Below, one piece after another: positions 17,059-25,355 of a stretch of 64,000 nt of DNA. The notes under the pieces were generated by a model. It saw only the letters and a program-made list of their open reading frames with translations. It was not told the DNA's origin and searched no databases. Positions within the stretch are counted from its first letter, which is position 1, and every line of letters starts with the position of its first letter. Source of the stretch: Anaerolineae bacterium (GTDB taxonomy: Bacteria > Chloroflexota > Anaerolineae > Aggregatilineales > Phototrophicaceae); assembly GCA_020849765.1 (NCBI GenBank), contig JADLAY010000034.1:186001-250000 (forward strand), given 5' to 3'. The translations under genes and the position numbers were made by a program.

Positions 17059-17970
17059 CTACTTTGCTTCGTCTTTGTGACCGTTTGGGGCCATCGTATT
17101 GGTCAGCCGCTCCATGAGACTGGTGACCTCCATCGGCACGATGAATTTGGTCGATGCACTCGCCCCAACCTGGCGCAGTGTCTCCAGATACTGCAGCATC
17201 AAGGTGTGTTCCGTCAGGCTATGGGCCTCTTCCTCAAGTGCCTTCAAAGCGGCGGAGTAGCCCTGCGCTTTGAGCAGCTGGGCCTGACGATCGCCTTCAG
17301 CCTTCAGGATCATCGCCTGGCGTTCGCCCTCGGCGCGCAGAATGGCGGCTTGCTTTTCACCTTCGGCCACCGAGATTGCAGCCTGGCGCTCACCTTCCGC
17401 CTGTGTGACGGTGGCACGGCGGGCGCGTTCGGCGCTCATCTGGCGGTTCATGGCTTCCTGTACGTCCGCCGGAGGCTCGACCTCACGGATTTCGACCCGC
17501 GTCACCTTCAAGCCCCAGCGCTCGGTCACTTCGTCCAGCTTCATACGCAACGTATCGTTGATCTGCTCGCGCTTCGCCAGCACGTCGTCCAGATCGATAT
17601 CGCCGACGACCGCGCGCAGCGTCGTCGCGGCGATGTTCAACGAGGCGCGTACCACGTCATCAATCGTCAGAATCGAGAGCTTCGGATCGACCACGCGGTA
17701 ATAGACCAGGAAATCGATGTCGATGGTGACGTTGTCCTTGGAAATGACCGACTGGCGTGGCACTTCCAGGAAGCGCTCCCGCAGATCAACCTTACGTGCA
17801 GTCTCGATGAACGGGATGATGAGCGTGATGCCCGGCCCGCGTGTGCCCGCGTAGCGGCCCAGCGCCAGCACGACCAGCCGTTCATACTCTGGCACGATGC
17901 GAAATGCGCTCACGACCATATAGACCACGAAAATGATGAGTGCAATGAGAAGGAAGGGTTCAATAGCCAT
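17059..17970 (-). CDS. SPFH/Band 7 (stomatin-like) membrane protein
   Basis: 303 residues. One N-terminal membrane helix (4-24), then the SPFH domain: IVPEYERLVVLALGRYAGTR, RKVDLRERFLEVP and the VDPKLSILTIDD segment. A long helical region (about 165-255) with repeats of the type AEGE/KQAAI and AEGERQA would form coiled coils and large membrane rings. With the upstream NfeD gene it forms the familiar stomatin-NfeD pair, thought to organise membrane microdomains and quality control. CAGGAG lies 9 bases before ATG; NfeD stops 17 bases upstream. Confidence 0.93.
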   Translation of the reverse strand: MAIEPFLLIALIIFVVYMVVSAFRIVPEYERLVVLALGRYAGTRGPGITLIIPFIETARKVDLRERFLEVPRQSVISKDNVTIDIDFLVYYRVVDPKLSILTIDDVVRASLNIAATTLRAVVGDIDLDDVLAKREQINDTLRMKLDEVTERWGLKVTRVEIREVEPPADVQEAMNRQMSAERARRATVTQAEGERQAAISVAEGEKQAAILRAEGERQAMILKAEGDRQAQLLKAQGYSAALKALEEEAHSLTEHTLMLQYLETLRQVGASASTKFIVPMEVTSLMERLTNTMAPNGHKDEAK

Positions 17971-17987
17971 CGAATAGATCTCCTGTG

Positions 17988-18596
17988 TTAGGACTGCTCT
18001 TCGTTTTTATGCTTCACAGCCTCGACAAAGAGCGTGAGTCCCTCGCGCTCTACAACAACCACCTCGTCGCCCACTTCCAGCGGATGATCGCTGTGGGCTG
18101 ACCACGACTCGCCACGGACACGGACGGCGCCAACCGGGCTCAGCGATTTGATCACACGGCCACGGGCGCCGAGCAGACCTTCGTCCTCGTCAATGATGGA
18201 ACGGGTCCGATTGCGTTCCAGGGCCGGGCGCAGCGCCAACTGATGATAGAAGAATACGATGCCGATGCACGTGGCGACGAGCAGCGGCGAGACGGCAGCC
18301 TGCGGAAACAGGAATAAACTGCCGATGGCCTGGAGCGCCAGCCCGATGGCCGCGATCAAGGTGAGGCGTTCCCCAAGGAAAGGCATGGCGAGAAAGGCCG
18401 CCCCGCCCACGATCAGCAAGATCAAGGCCCACCAATTGACCGCAATCGTCGTCAGCAGATAAATGCCGAACAGCACCACACCGATGCTGACCAATTCAAT
18501 AACACCGGTGCCCGGCACGTAGGCCGCGGTCACGCCAATCCACAGGCCGATGAACAGGACTAAGTAAATCACATCCGGATCGAACGTAAGTGGCAT
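17988..18596 (-). CDS. NfeD-family membrane protein
   Basis: 202 residues from ATG 18596, chosen because TGAGGT lies 9 bases upstream; the frame opens further upstream but without such a site. Four to five hydrophobic helices (about 8-130) are followed by a C-terminal OB-fold-like NfeD domain (about 140-195: GLLGARGRVIKSLSPVGAVRV ... LEVGDEVVVVEREGLTLFV). It is the short form without the ClpP-like protease domain. NfeD proteins partner with the SPFH protein encoded just downstream in the same operon. Confidence 0.88.
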   Translation of the reverse strand: MPLTFDPDVIYLVLFIGLWIGVTAAYVPGTGVIELVSIGVVLFGIYLLTTIAVNWWALILLIVGGAAFLAMPFLGERLTLIAAIGLALQAIGSLFLFPQAAVSPLLVATCIGIVFFYHQLALRPALERNRTRSIIDEDEGLLGARGRVIKSLSPVGAVRVRGESWSAHSDHPLEVGDEVVVVEREGLTLFVEAVKHKNEEQS

Positions 18597-18719
18597 CGAA
18601 CCAACCTCACAACTGGTGGCGATGTTCACTTTTAGTATAGAATATTCCCGTGCTCTATTTCCCCTCAATTCCTTGGGGGTCGTCCGAAAACAGCCCGTTG
18701 TTCGCCGGAAGCGCCGGAC

Positions 18720-18725
18720 TATAAT
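18720..18725 (+). promoter_or_regulatory. Perfect TATAAT box next to the M20 amidohydrolase start
   Basis: TATAAT ends 6 bases before ATG 18732, with TTGTTC at 18698-18703 (16-base spacer). Transcription would begin at or within a base or two of that ATG. Either the message is leaderless, or translation begins at ATG 18768, which has GGAG three bases before it. Confidence 0.5.
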
Positions 18726-18731
18726 ACGTCA

Positions 18732-20030
18732 ATGAGCATCAAAGCCAGCATCAATGCAACGGAGCCAATGACCGAGACACCTTCGCCCTACTCACATTTG
18801 CGCGTCAATAACGATCGTCTCCGAGTTGATTTTGAAGAATTGGCTCAGATTGGCGCAACGCCTGAAGGTGGAATCAACAGGCTTGCGCTGTCCCCTGAAG
18901 ATTTGCTGGCGCGTGCATGGTTTGCCGATCGCATCGAGGCAGCCGGTCTGTTCGTGCGGGATGACGACGCGGGCAACCTGAGCGGCGTCCTGCGCTCACG
19001 CAAGACCGACGCCAAGACCTTGATGCTCGGCTCACACCTGGACAGCGTACCCAACGGTGGCCGTTTTGACGGTTCGACCGGGGTTTTGGCTGCGCTGGAG
19101 TGTCTGCGCGTCATCAAGGAGAACAGCATCCAGCTCCCCGTACATCTCGAAGCGATTAGCTTCACTGATGATGAGGGCTGCTGGCGTTCGCTCTTTGGCA
19201 GCCGCGCCATCACTGGCCTTTTAACTGAAGACGACATTGAAGACAGGCGCGTGGATAACGCGCCTTTTCGCGCCGCTTTGTCGCGCGCTGGCATCGACCC
19301 GCGCTCCGTCTTCCGCGCCGAGCGCTCATCGTCGACGCTGGCCGGGTACATCGAGCTGCACATCGAGCAGGGCGAGCGTCTGGCGCGCGCAGGAAAAGAC
19401 ATCGGCATCGTCGCCGGGATCGTCGGGCGCACGACTTACCGTTTCACCTTCTATGGCCAGGCCGCGCACTCCGGGACGACCGATATGTATCGCCGCCGGG
19501 ATGCCCTGCGCGGCGCCGCGCTGTTCATCGTCCGCGCGCATGACGCCGTGCGCGAGAAGTATGGTGATGGCGTTTTCAACTGCGGCGGCGTGACCGTCAA
19601 GCCGGGCGCCTTCAACATCATCCCCAGCGAGGCGGATTTGCTGGTCGAGTGTCGACACGTCAACGCGCGGTTGATGTCCGAAATGGAGATGATGATCGTG
19701 CAGATCGCGCGCGAGTGCGCGGCGACGCACGGGCTGAATTTCAACAGCGAACAGGTGGCGCATGTGCCCGCGGCCCATATGAACGACCGCATCATGGCTT
19801 GCATCGAACAGGCCGCCAGTATGCTGGAACTGACCACGCTCAACCTGACGAGTTACGCCGGGCACGATTCGCAGATCCTGAGCCGGATCACGCCTTGCGG
19901 CATGGTCTTCATCCCGTCGATCGACGGCATCAGCCATAATCCGCGCGAGTACACACCCTGGCAGAACGTCATCGAAGGCGCCAACACGCTCTTACACGCG
20001 GTGCTCAATTACACGCTGGGCGAAGCGTAA
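18732..20030 (+). CDS. Zn-dependent M20-family hydrolase (N-carbamoyl-amino acid amidohydrolase / allantoate amidohydrolase type)
   Basis: 432 residues, usual for the hydantoinase/carbamoylase family. Metal-binding motifs are GSHLDSVPNGGRFDG (His and Asp), the acidic pair DDEGCW, ELHIEQG (His) and the C-terminal GHDSQ. The lid domain has AAHSGTTDMYRRRDAL. It cleaves N-carbamoyl amino acids, allantoate or beta-ureidopropionate; which of these is not visible. ATG 18732 may be leaderless (see promoter); ATG 18768 is the alternative and gives an N-terminus closer to the family norm. It converges on the orphan gene at 20037-20576. Confidence 0.9.
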   Translation: MSIKASINATEPMTETPSPYSHLRVNNDRLRVDFEELAQIGATPEGGINRLALSPEDLLARAWFADRIEAAGLFVRDDDAGNLSGVLRSRKTDAKTLMLGSHLDSVPNGGRFDGSTGVLAALECLRVIKENSIQLPVHLEAISFTDDEGCWRSLFGSRAITGLLTEDDIEDRRVDNAPFRAALSRAGIDPRSVFRAERSSSTLAGYIELHIEQGERLARAGKDIGIVAGIVGRTTYRFTFYGQAAHSGTTDMYRRRDALRGAALFIVRAHDAVREKYGDGVFNCGGVTVKPGAFNIIPSEADLLVECRHVNARLMSEMEMMIVQIARECAATHGLNFNSEQVAHVPAAHMNDRIMACIEQAASMLELTTLNLTSYAGHDSQILSRITPCGMVFIPSIDGISHNPREYTPWQNVIEGANTLLHAVLNYTLGEA

Positions 20031-20036
20031 GGCGGC

Positions 20037-20576
20037 TCACCACCATAGATCGAGCCGTTTGCGCGCTGCGAACGAATGGAAACTGAGCTGGCGCCAGTAG
20101 GGCCGCCGGAGCAAGTCCGGCGCGTGCCCGGCATGGCGCTGAAGCTGGTCGCATGGGTAGCCCGGCGAATCCTGATTGCGCTCAGGCACAGGGATGATCT
20201 GGTTGTAGCGAAGAACGCGCCACAGCGTTTGCCACAAAGCCAGCCACCGGCGTGGATGGATGAAATAAGCGCAGGCGCGCGGCGCATTCAGCAGCATGCG
20301 CAGATTCATCAACGGTTCAAGCTCCTGCTTGAGCAGAAGCGCCGTGTTGTATTCGACTTCCAGATTGTATTCGCGCGCCAACCGTCGCTGTAAGCGCTGG
20401 CTCTGCTCGATCACGTCGTGATCGGGTGCGCTCGGCGCCTGCATACGTCGCCACACACCCCAGCGCCAGACCTCCAGCATCTGCGCCAGCTCCTCGTCAG
20501 TGAGTTCATAGGCGTCGAGGCTGCCATGGCGCACGAATTCAATCAGATCATCGTGGATCGCGTCAGTGAGCGGCAT
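20037..20576 (-). CDS. Orphan helical protein
   Basis: 179 residues that I do not recognise. The start is well supported by GGAGG 8 bases before ATG 20576. The first 60 residues are acidic and helical (DDLIEFVRHGSLDAYELTDEEL); the middle is rich in Leu and Arg, and the C-terminus is rich in Trp, Arg and His with no hydrophobic helix long enough to span a membrane. It ends 6 bases from the M20 hydrolase stop, in convergent orientation. The opposite-strand frames here are weaker. It may be lineage-restricted. Confidence 0.6.
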   Translation of the reverse strand: MPLTDAIHDDLIEFVRHGSLDAYELTDEELAQMLEVWRWGVWRRMQAPSAPDHDVIEQSQRLQRRLAREYNLEVEYNTALLLKQELEPLMNLRMLLNAPRACAYFIHPRRWLALWQTLWRVLRYNQIIPVPERNQDSPGYPCDQLQRHAGHAPDLLRRPYWRQLSFHSFAARKRLDLWW

Positions 20577-20772
20577 CGGGCTGTCCTCCGTATGACGCTA
20601 ATGCGTGCGAGCAATAGTTTGACGACGATGTGAGGGCCATGTGGGGTATGCAGACGAACGCTGCATTACACGCCAGCATAGCACAGCTTATTTGCGATAA
20701 ACGCCTCACCTTTAGGCAAATCACACGAATTTGCAGCAACGAATTCGCAAGCGCTGCGCCACAAGCAGACAC

Positions 20773-20801
20773 TTGACAGAAACCCGATCTCGACCGATCA
20801 T
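20773..20801 (+). promoter_or_regulatory. Candidate promoter of the bL28 gene
   Basis: TTGACA (20773-20778), 17-base spacer, GATCAT (20796-20801). The inferred leader is about 30 bases and contains the GAGGAG ribosome site. Confidence 0.55.
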
Positions 20802-20838
20802 GAGTGGCACTTCTGCACAAGCTTGAGGAGCATAGACG

Positions 20839-21081
20839 ATGCCAGGGCGCAAGAAAATTACCGGCGTCAAGCCGATGTTCGGCAACCAGCGCAGCTTTTC
20901 GATGCGCGCGACACGTCGGAAATACAATCCAAATCTACAGACGAAGAAGTTTTTCGTGCCGGAACTCGACCGTCGTGTCGAAGTTCGCGTGACTGCCGGG
21001 GAAATCCGCACCATCGACAAGATCGGCTTGATGGCGTTTCTCAAGCGTCGCGGTGTCAAGGTCGAACGTCTGCTCGACTGA
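20839..21081 (+). CDS. rpmB: Ribosomal protein bL28
   Basis: 80 residues with the family's basic pattern: GNQRSFSMRATRRKYNPNLQ, then LDRRVEVRVTAGEIRTIDKIGL. bL28 is part of the large ribosomal subunit near the exit site region. There are no Cys pairs, so this is the zinc-independent form. GAGGAG lies 8 bases before ATG, a promoter is visible upstream and a strong terminator follows, so it is a monocistronic unit. Confidence 0.95.
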   Translation: MPGRKKITGVKPMFGNQRSFSMRATRRKYNPNLQTKKFFVPELDRRVEVRVTAGEIRTIDKIGLMAFLKRRGVKVERLLD

Positions 21082-21105
21082 CCTTCTTCATTGCAGATGA
21101 TGCTG

Positions 21106-21136
21106 ACGGCGGGCCATGTGTCCGCCGTTTTGTTTT
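21106..21136 (+). terminator. Rho-independent terminator of rpmB
   Basis: ACGGCGG/CCGCCGT stem (21106-21112 with 21122-21128), 9-base loop, then TTTGTTTT. Confidence 0.85.
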
Positions 21137-21145
21137 CCCCGTGCG

Positions 21146-22276
21146 TTACGAGCGTAACTGAAGCAAGTAGCCGAGCCGCAGCGCGGCGTTCTCCATGAAT
21201 CCCGCGGCATTCTTCAACGCGTCATCCAATAGCATCGGGCGCGGCGTGATCGGCAGGGCGGCCCAGAAGCCCGCCTCATGGAGCTGCGCATCGTCGGCGT
21301 CGAGCGACCCGGCCAGGATGATCGTGCGCACGCCCTGCGCAGCCGCCCGCCGCGCAATGCCGATCGGCCCCTTGCCGCTCAGCGTTTGCGTATCGACGCG
21401 CCCTTCCCCTGTGATGACGAGATCGGCATCGTGCAGCAAATCGTCAAAATCATGATAGTCCAGGATCAGGTCGACACCAGACTCGATGCGCCCGCCGAGA
21501 AACGCCATCAGCCCGGCCGAAAACGCCCCTGCCGCGCCGCCGCCAGGGGTCATCCGCACGTCGACTCCCAACTGCGCGTGCACCAGATCGAACAACCGCC
21601 GCAGCCCAGCCTCAAGCACCTCCACTTCGTCCGGTGTCGCGCCCTTCTGCGGCCCATAGACGGCGGCAGCTCCTTGCTCACCGAGCGTGGGATTCTCGAC
21701 GTCCGAAGCGATAATGACATCCACGTCACGGAAACGTTCATCGAGATTTGACGTGTCAATCCGTTCAACATCGCATAGGGCAGCGCCGCCGTGCGAAATT
21801 TCGTGCCCGCTACGATCGAGAAAACGGACGCCGAGCGCGCGCAGGCAGCCCGATCCGCCATCGGTCGTGGCGCTGCCGCCCATACCGATGATGATCCGTT
21901 TCGCGCCGTGGTCGAGCGCCGCACGCATGAGCAACCCTGTGCCGTAGGTTGACGCCGCCAAGGGCGCGAGTTCCTGGTGGCTGAGCAGCTCAAGCCCGCT
22001 GGCGAGCGCCATTTCGATCACGGCGGTCGTTTTATCGGCCAGCAGGCCAAACGCCGCCTTGATCGGGCGGCCAATCGGGTCGACTGTCTCGACTTCGATG
22101 CGCCGTCCGCCGCTGGCGAGGAAGGCATCCAGCGTGCCATTGCCGCCATCCGCCAGCGGGATCAGGTGCAAATCGGCGCGGATGCCGGATCGGCGCAGGC
22201 CTTGGGCGATGGCGTGCGCAACCTGCGCCTGGGTCAGGCTGTGCTTGAAGGCATTCGGCGCTATCAGAATTTTCAC
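21146..22276 (-). CDS. Glycerate kinase (type I, GlxK/GarK family)
   Basis: 376 residues from GTG 22276, which has AAGGAG six bases upstream and gives the usual VKILIAPNAFKHSLTQ opening; the longer frame adds an unlikely basic extension. Family motifs: PLADGGNGT, GGSATTDGGSGCLRALG, GGGAAGAFSAGL and VITGEGRVDTQTLSGKGP. It phosphorylates glycerate, usually to 2-phosphoglycerate, feeding glycolysis. It is divergent from the KDPG aldolase gene with 129 bases between, and the two may share regulation in sugar-acid breakdown. Confidence 0.93.
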   Translation of the reverse strand: MKILIAPNAFKHSLTQAQVAHAIAQGLRRSGIRADLHLIPLADGGNGTLDAFLASGGRRIEVETVDPIGRPIKAAFGLLADKTTAVIEMALASGLELLSHQELAPLAASTYGTGLLMRAALDHGAKRIIIGMGGSATTDGGSGCLRALGVRFLDRSGHEISHGGAALCDVERIDTSNLDERFRDVDVIIASDVENPTLGEQGAAAVYGPQKGATPDEVEVLEAGLRRLFDLVHAQLGVDVRMTPGGGAAGAFSAGLMAFLGGRIESGVDLILDYHDFDDLLHDADLVITGEGRVDTQTLSGKGPIGIARRAAAQGVRTIILAGSLDADDAQLHEAGFWAALPITPRPMLLDDALKNAAGFMENAALRLGYLLQLRS

Positions 22277-22405
22277 GATGGCTCCTTCGGTGCGAGCGCG
22301 AGTCGACGATGTTGACGGCGGCAAGAATAGGATTTCGATACGAGACAGCGTCCCCGGTCTGCGGTAAAGTGATAGAGGCTGTCCAGAGAGAGGATCGAAA
22401 TACCC

Positions 22406-23074
22406 ATGTTATCGAGCGACGCTGCCTTCCAGGCGATTGAGCATTCCGGCATCATGGCGGGTATGCGCGGCAACTTCCCGCCGGAAACCGCCCTGCGTGT
22501 CTGCGAAATTCTGATGGAGGCAGGCATCAACGTTTTCGAATTCACCTATAACAGCATCCAACCCATCGAAGGCATGACCGCCGTCAAGAAAGCTTTCGGT
22601 GACGATGCGTGCGTCGGCATGGGTACCGTGCTCGACGTCAGCACGGCGCAGCGCGTGCTGGATGCGGGCACCGATTTTATCGTATCGCCCGCGTTTCAGC
22701 CCGATGTCGTCACGGTCACGCACAACGCGGGCGTGATGATGGCGCCGGGCGCCCTGACTCCGACCGAGATCGTCTCCGCCTGGGAAATGGGCGTCAAGCT
22801 GGTCAAGCTGTTCCCGATCGGCACGCTCGGCGTCGACCACTTCAAGCAGATCCGCGGGCCGCTCAATCACATCAAGTACATGTGCAACGGCGGCACGAGT
22901 GACGCTAACGTCGGCGATTTCATCCGCGCGGGCGCGACGGCCTGCGGGCTGGGCGCCTGGCTGACCGGCGATGGCACGATGCCGTTGGAGACCATCCGCC
23001 TGCGCGCGCAGCGCCTGCGTGCCGACGTCGAAGATGCTCGCGCCGGGTTCAAGCAACCGATGGTGCGCGCCTGA
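22406..23074 (+). CDS. eda: 2-dehydro-3-deoxyphosphogluconate / 4-hydroxy-2-oxoglutarate aldolase
   Basis: 222 residues, a class I TIM-barrel aldolase. Active-site residues expected for KDPG aldolase are present: Arg21 (GMRGN), Glu45 (FEFTY) and Schiff-base Lys134 (LVKLFP). It splits KDPG, KDPGal or hydroxyoxoglutarate to pyruvate and an aldehyde. The sequence is closer to the broad KDPG/KHG group than to strict Entner-Doudoroff enzymes; no Edd is nearby. Together with the divergent glycerate kinase this suggests use of uronic or sugar acids. Confidence 0.9.
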   Translation: MLSSDAAFQAIEHSGIMAGMRGNFPPETALRVCEILMEAGINVFEFTYNSIQPIEGMTAVKKAFGDDACVGMGTVLDVSTAQRVLDAGTDFIVSPAFQPDVVTVTHNAGVMMAPGALTPTEIVSAWEMGVKLVKLFPIGTLGVDHFKQIRGPLNHIKYMCNGGTSDANVGDFIRAGATACGLGAWLTGDGTMPLETIRLRAQRLRADVEDARAGFKQPMVRA

Positions 23075-23077
23075 GAC

Positions 23078-24172
23078 TCACGGCCGCCAGACGGGCGACA
23101 GGCTGTGAAACTGGGGATCGGTCAGCCGGACGGGTGGGCAGGTCAAACAGCTCAGATCGACGCGGAAAATCGCCAACTGCCCCTGGCGGTTGGACAAAAA
23201 GTAGAGCGACCTGCCATCCGGCGACCAGAACGGGTTGATGTCCGCCGCCGCGCTGGACGAGATGGTCACGCGCGTTTGCGAGCAGTCGTCGCTTTGCCCT
23301 GAGCAGTGCGCCTCGATCAAGGCGATGTTCGGGTTGCCCTCAAACATCGAGACGTAGGCAAGATAGCGGCCATCCGGCGACCAGACCGGCGGAGTCGTGT
23401 TCTGGAAGCTGTAGGGGTTGATCTCGTTGGTCAGGCGGCGCAGACGACCGTCGTCCACGCTGACGACGTACAGCTCGCGATAGAGATCGCGCAGTGAGAA
23501 AAAGGCGATCTCGTGCCCATCCGGTGACCAACTTGGGCTGACGTCCCATTCGCGGCTGTTCGAGAGGTTGCGCAGCTCGCCGCCATCCGGCGTCACGGTG
23601 TAGATCTCGGCATCGCCCGTGCGCCAGGTGATGAAGGCGATGCGGCTCTGATCCGGCGACCAGACGGGAAAGCGGTCATCGGTCGGATCGTCGACCAATA
23701 TTCGCAGTGTTTGATCGCAGTTTTGATGCGCGGGCTGGCAGTCCGGGTCGACCAGATACAGATCGCTGCTGCCGTGCGAGATCTCGACCAGCAGCCAGCG
23801 CCCATCCGGCGACCAGACCGGGCGATAGCCGGGCGCGATTGAGGCGGCGATCAACGGCTGCGGATCGCGCACGTAGCCGGGTACGTCGATGACGTAAAGC
23901 TGGGCTTTGCCGCCCCGATCCGAGACGAAGGCGAGGCGACGGCCATCCGGTGACCAAGCGGGCGCGCGGTCGGACTCTGGATGATGAGTCACGTTGTGAA
24001 GCAGAGCGCGCTGCACGTCCATCAGGTAGATGTCCGCCGGTTCCTGCGCCTGACGCACAAACGTGAGGATCGGGCTGGTGGGCAGACTGCGACCAACGAC
24101 GAGGAACACGGCGAGCACAAGCGTCATGCTGAGCCAGACCAGTACCCAGCGTCGCAGCACAACCCCGCTCAA
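23078..24172 (-). CDS. Membrane-anchored TolB-like beta-propeller protein
   Basis: 364 residues with a single N-terminal helix (about 8-28) and six to seven WD40-like/PD40 repeats, each ending WSPDGR plus LAFVS-type strands. PD40 propellers bind proteins or peptides in the periplasm or outside the cell. The frame opens with TTG 24172; a GTG 12 bases on and an ATG 45 bases on are alternatives. It lies 53 bases downstream of the FAD oxidoreductase on the same strand and converges on the aldolase gene. Partner unknown. Confidence 0.8.
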   Translation of the reverse strand: MSGVVLRRWVLVWLSMTLVLAVFLVVGRSLPTSPILTFVRQAQEPADIYLMDVQRALLHNVTHHPESDRAPAWSPDGRRLAFVSDRGGKAQLYVIDVPGYVRDPQPLIAASIAPGYRPVWSPDGRWLLVEISHGSSDLYLVDPDCQPAHQNCDQTLRILVDDPTDDRFPVWSPDQSRIAFITWRTGDAEIYTVTPDGGELRNLSNSREWDVSPSWSPDGHEIAFFSLRDLYRELYVVSVDDGRLRRLTNEINPYSFQNTTPPVWSPDGRYLAYVSMFEGNPNIALIEAHCSGQSDDCSQTRVTISSSAAADINPFWSPDGRSLYFLSNRQGQLAIFRVDLSCLTCPPVRLTDPQFHSLSPVWRP

Positions 24173-24225
24173 CGGCCTTGATGTCCTCTCAATCGTTCAT
24201 TCTCAATGTCAGCGCGAGCGGCACC

Positions 24226-25221
24226 CTATTTGGCGAGCAGCGCCCGTGCCGCCGCCAGCCCGGAGAGCGCGGCGCCCTCGACGCGTGGCCCGGCGAACGC
24301 ATCGCCCGCGAAGACCAGCGGCAGGCCGGTCGCGGCCAGAAAGCGCTGCGGGTAGAGTTTGCTCGGCTGGGCATAACGCCAGCGCTTGATCTTCGCCTCG
24401 CGCAGATGCGCCGTCGGATTCATGAAGGCGACCAGCTCGGCAGTGAAGCGCGAGATAAGCGCCTGATCCGAATCTTCGAAGTGATCACGGCTGTAGCCCG
24501 GGCTGGCCTGGATGGTGATGATGCGCGCATCCGGCGAGATGCCCTTGCGCCAGTTGTCCGCAATCCAGGCAATGTCGGCGTAGGAACGCTGCAGCGCGCC
24601 CGGCTCCGGCAAATAGATGTCGCCCTCGATCCAGAACAGACCGCAAAGACAGGGATCGTAATCGATCTGCCCCAGGACTTCAGCCTCCTCGCCGTCAAGC
24701 TCCACACCCCCCGCCGCAAGCAGCGCCAGCGACTGCGGCACCGGCGGCGTCAGCAGCAGGCGCTGCGCTTCGAAGATGCTGCCGCCGACTGTATGCCCCT
24801 GCCAACGCCCTTCGTCAAACGTCAGCTTGGAGATCTGCGTCTCCAGGTGGCAGTGCTGCCCGGTGGCCAGATGCTGCGCCAGCGCGCCCACGCCGTCCTT
24901 GATCGCATAGCGGGCATGCCCATCACGAGGATTATCGCTGACGCTGCCATCGCTCCAGCCGCGTGACCAGATGTAGGCCAGATCGTCAGCCACCCAGGCG
25001 TCCACGTGCGTCTGGAATTCCGGGTCGCGGGCGGTGAAGAACTGCGCACCCTGATCGGCGATGCCAGGGCCAACGCGGCCTGTCGCCAGCCGTCCGCCGA
25101 CTTCCGCCCCTTTTTCGACCAGCACCGTGTCCACACCGGCATCCTTAAGAACGCGTGCCGCCATCAAACCTGAGAGTCCCGCACCAACGATCAACACATC
25201 TGTCAGCACTCGTTCTGGCAT
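24226..25221 (-). CDS. Renalase-like FAD-dependent oxidoreductase
   Basis: 331 residues. The N-terminus has the ADP-binding DVLIVGAGLSGLMAARVL, then VEKGAEVGGRLAT, and the C-terminus has LVFAGDAFAGPRVEGAALSG, which contacts FAD. This layout matches the NAD(P)/FAD oxidoreductase group that includes renalase, which oxidises wrongly reduced nicotinamide isomers. Substrate not certain. ATG 25221 is preferred; a GTG at 25230 shares the AGAGG site but is too close to it. Confidence 0.85.
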   Translation of the reverse strand: MPERVLTDVLIVGAGLSGLMAARVLKDAGVDTVLVEKGAEVGGRLATGRVGPGIADQGAQFFTARDPEFQTHVDAWVADDLAYIWSRGWSDGSVSDNPRDGHARYAIKDGVGALAQHLATGQHCHLETQISKLTFDEGRWQGHTVGGSIFEAQRLLLTPPVPQSLALLAAGGVELDGEEAEVLGQIDYDPCLCGLFWIEGDIYLPEPGALQRSYADIAWIADNWRKGISPDARIITIQASPGYSRDHFEDSDQALISRFTAELVAFMNPTAHLREAKIKRWRYAQPSKLYPQRFLAATGLPLVFAGDAFAGPRVEGAALSGLAAARALLAK

Positions 25222-25291
25222 GGATATCACTTACCTCTGGCAAATTACTGGGTATATCTGGCGAGATTATTGCACGTTTTTGTTGTAAGTG

Positions 25292-25327
25292 GAAATAAGA
25301 CAGGGGCAGTCTTGCGAACTGCCCCTG
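25292..25327 (-). terminator. Terminator after the first acyl-CoA dehydrogenase gene
   Basis: CAGGGGCAGT/ACTGCCCCTG 10-bp stem (25301-25310 with 25318-25327) with 7-base loop; on the minus strand TCTTATTT follows. Confidence 0.75.
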
Positions 25328-25355
25328 GAGCGACCTGGACGAGCGATTCTGGGAC

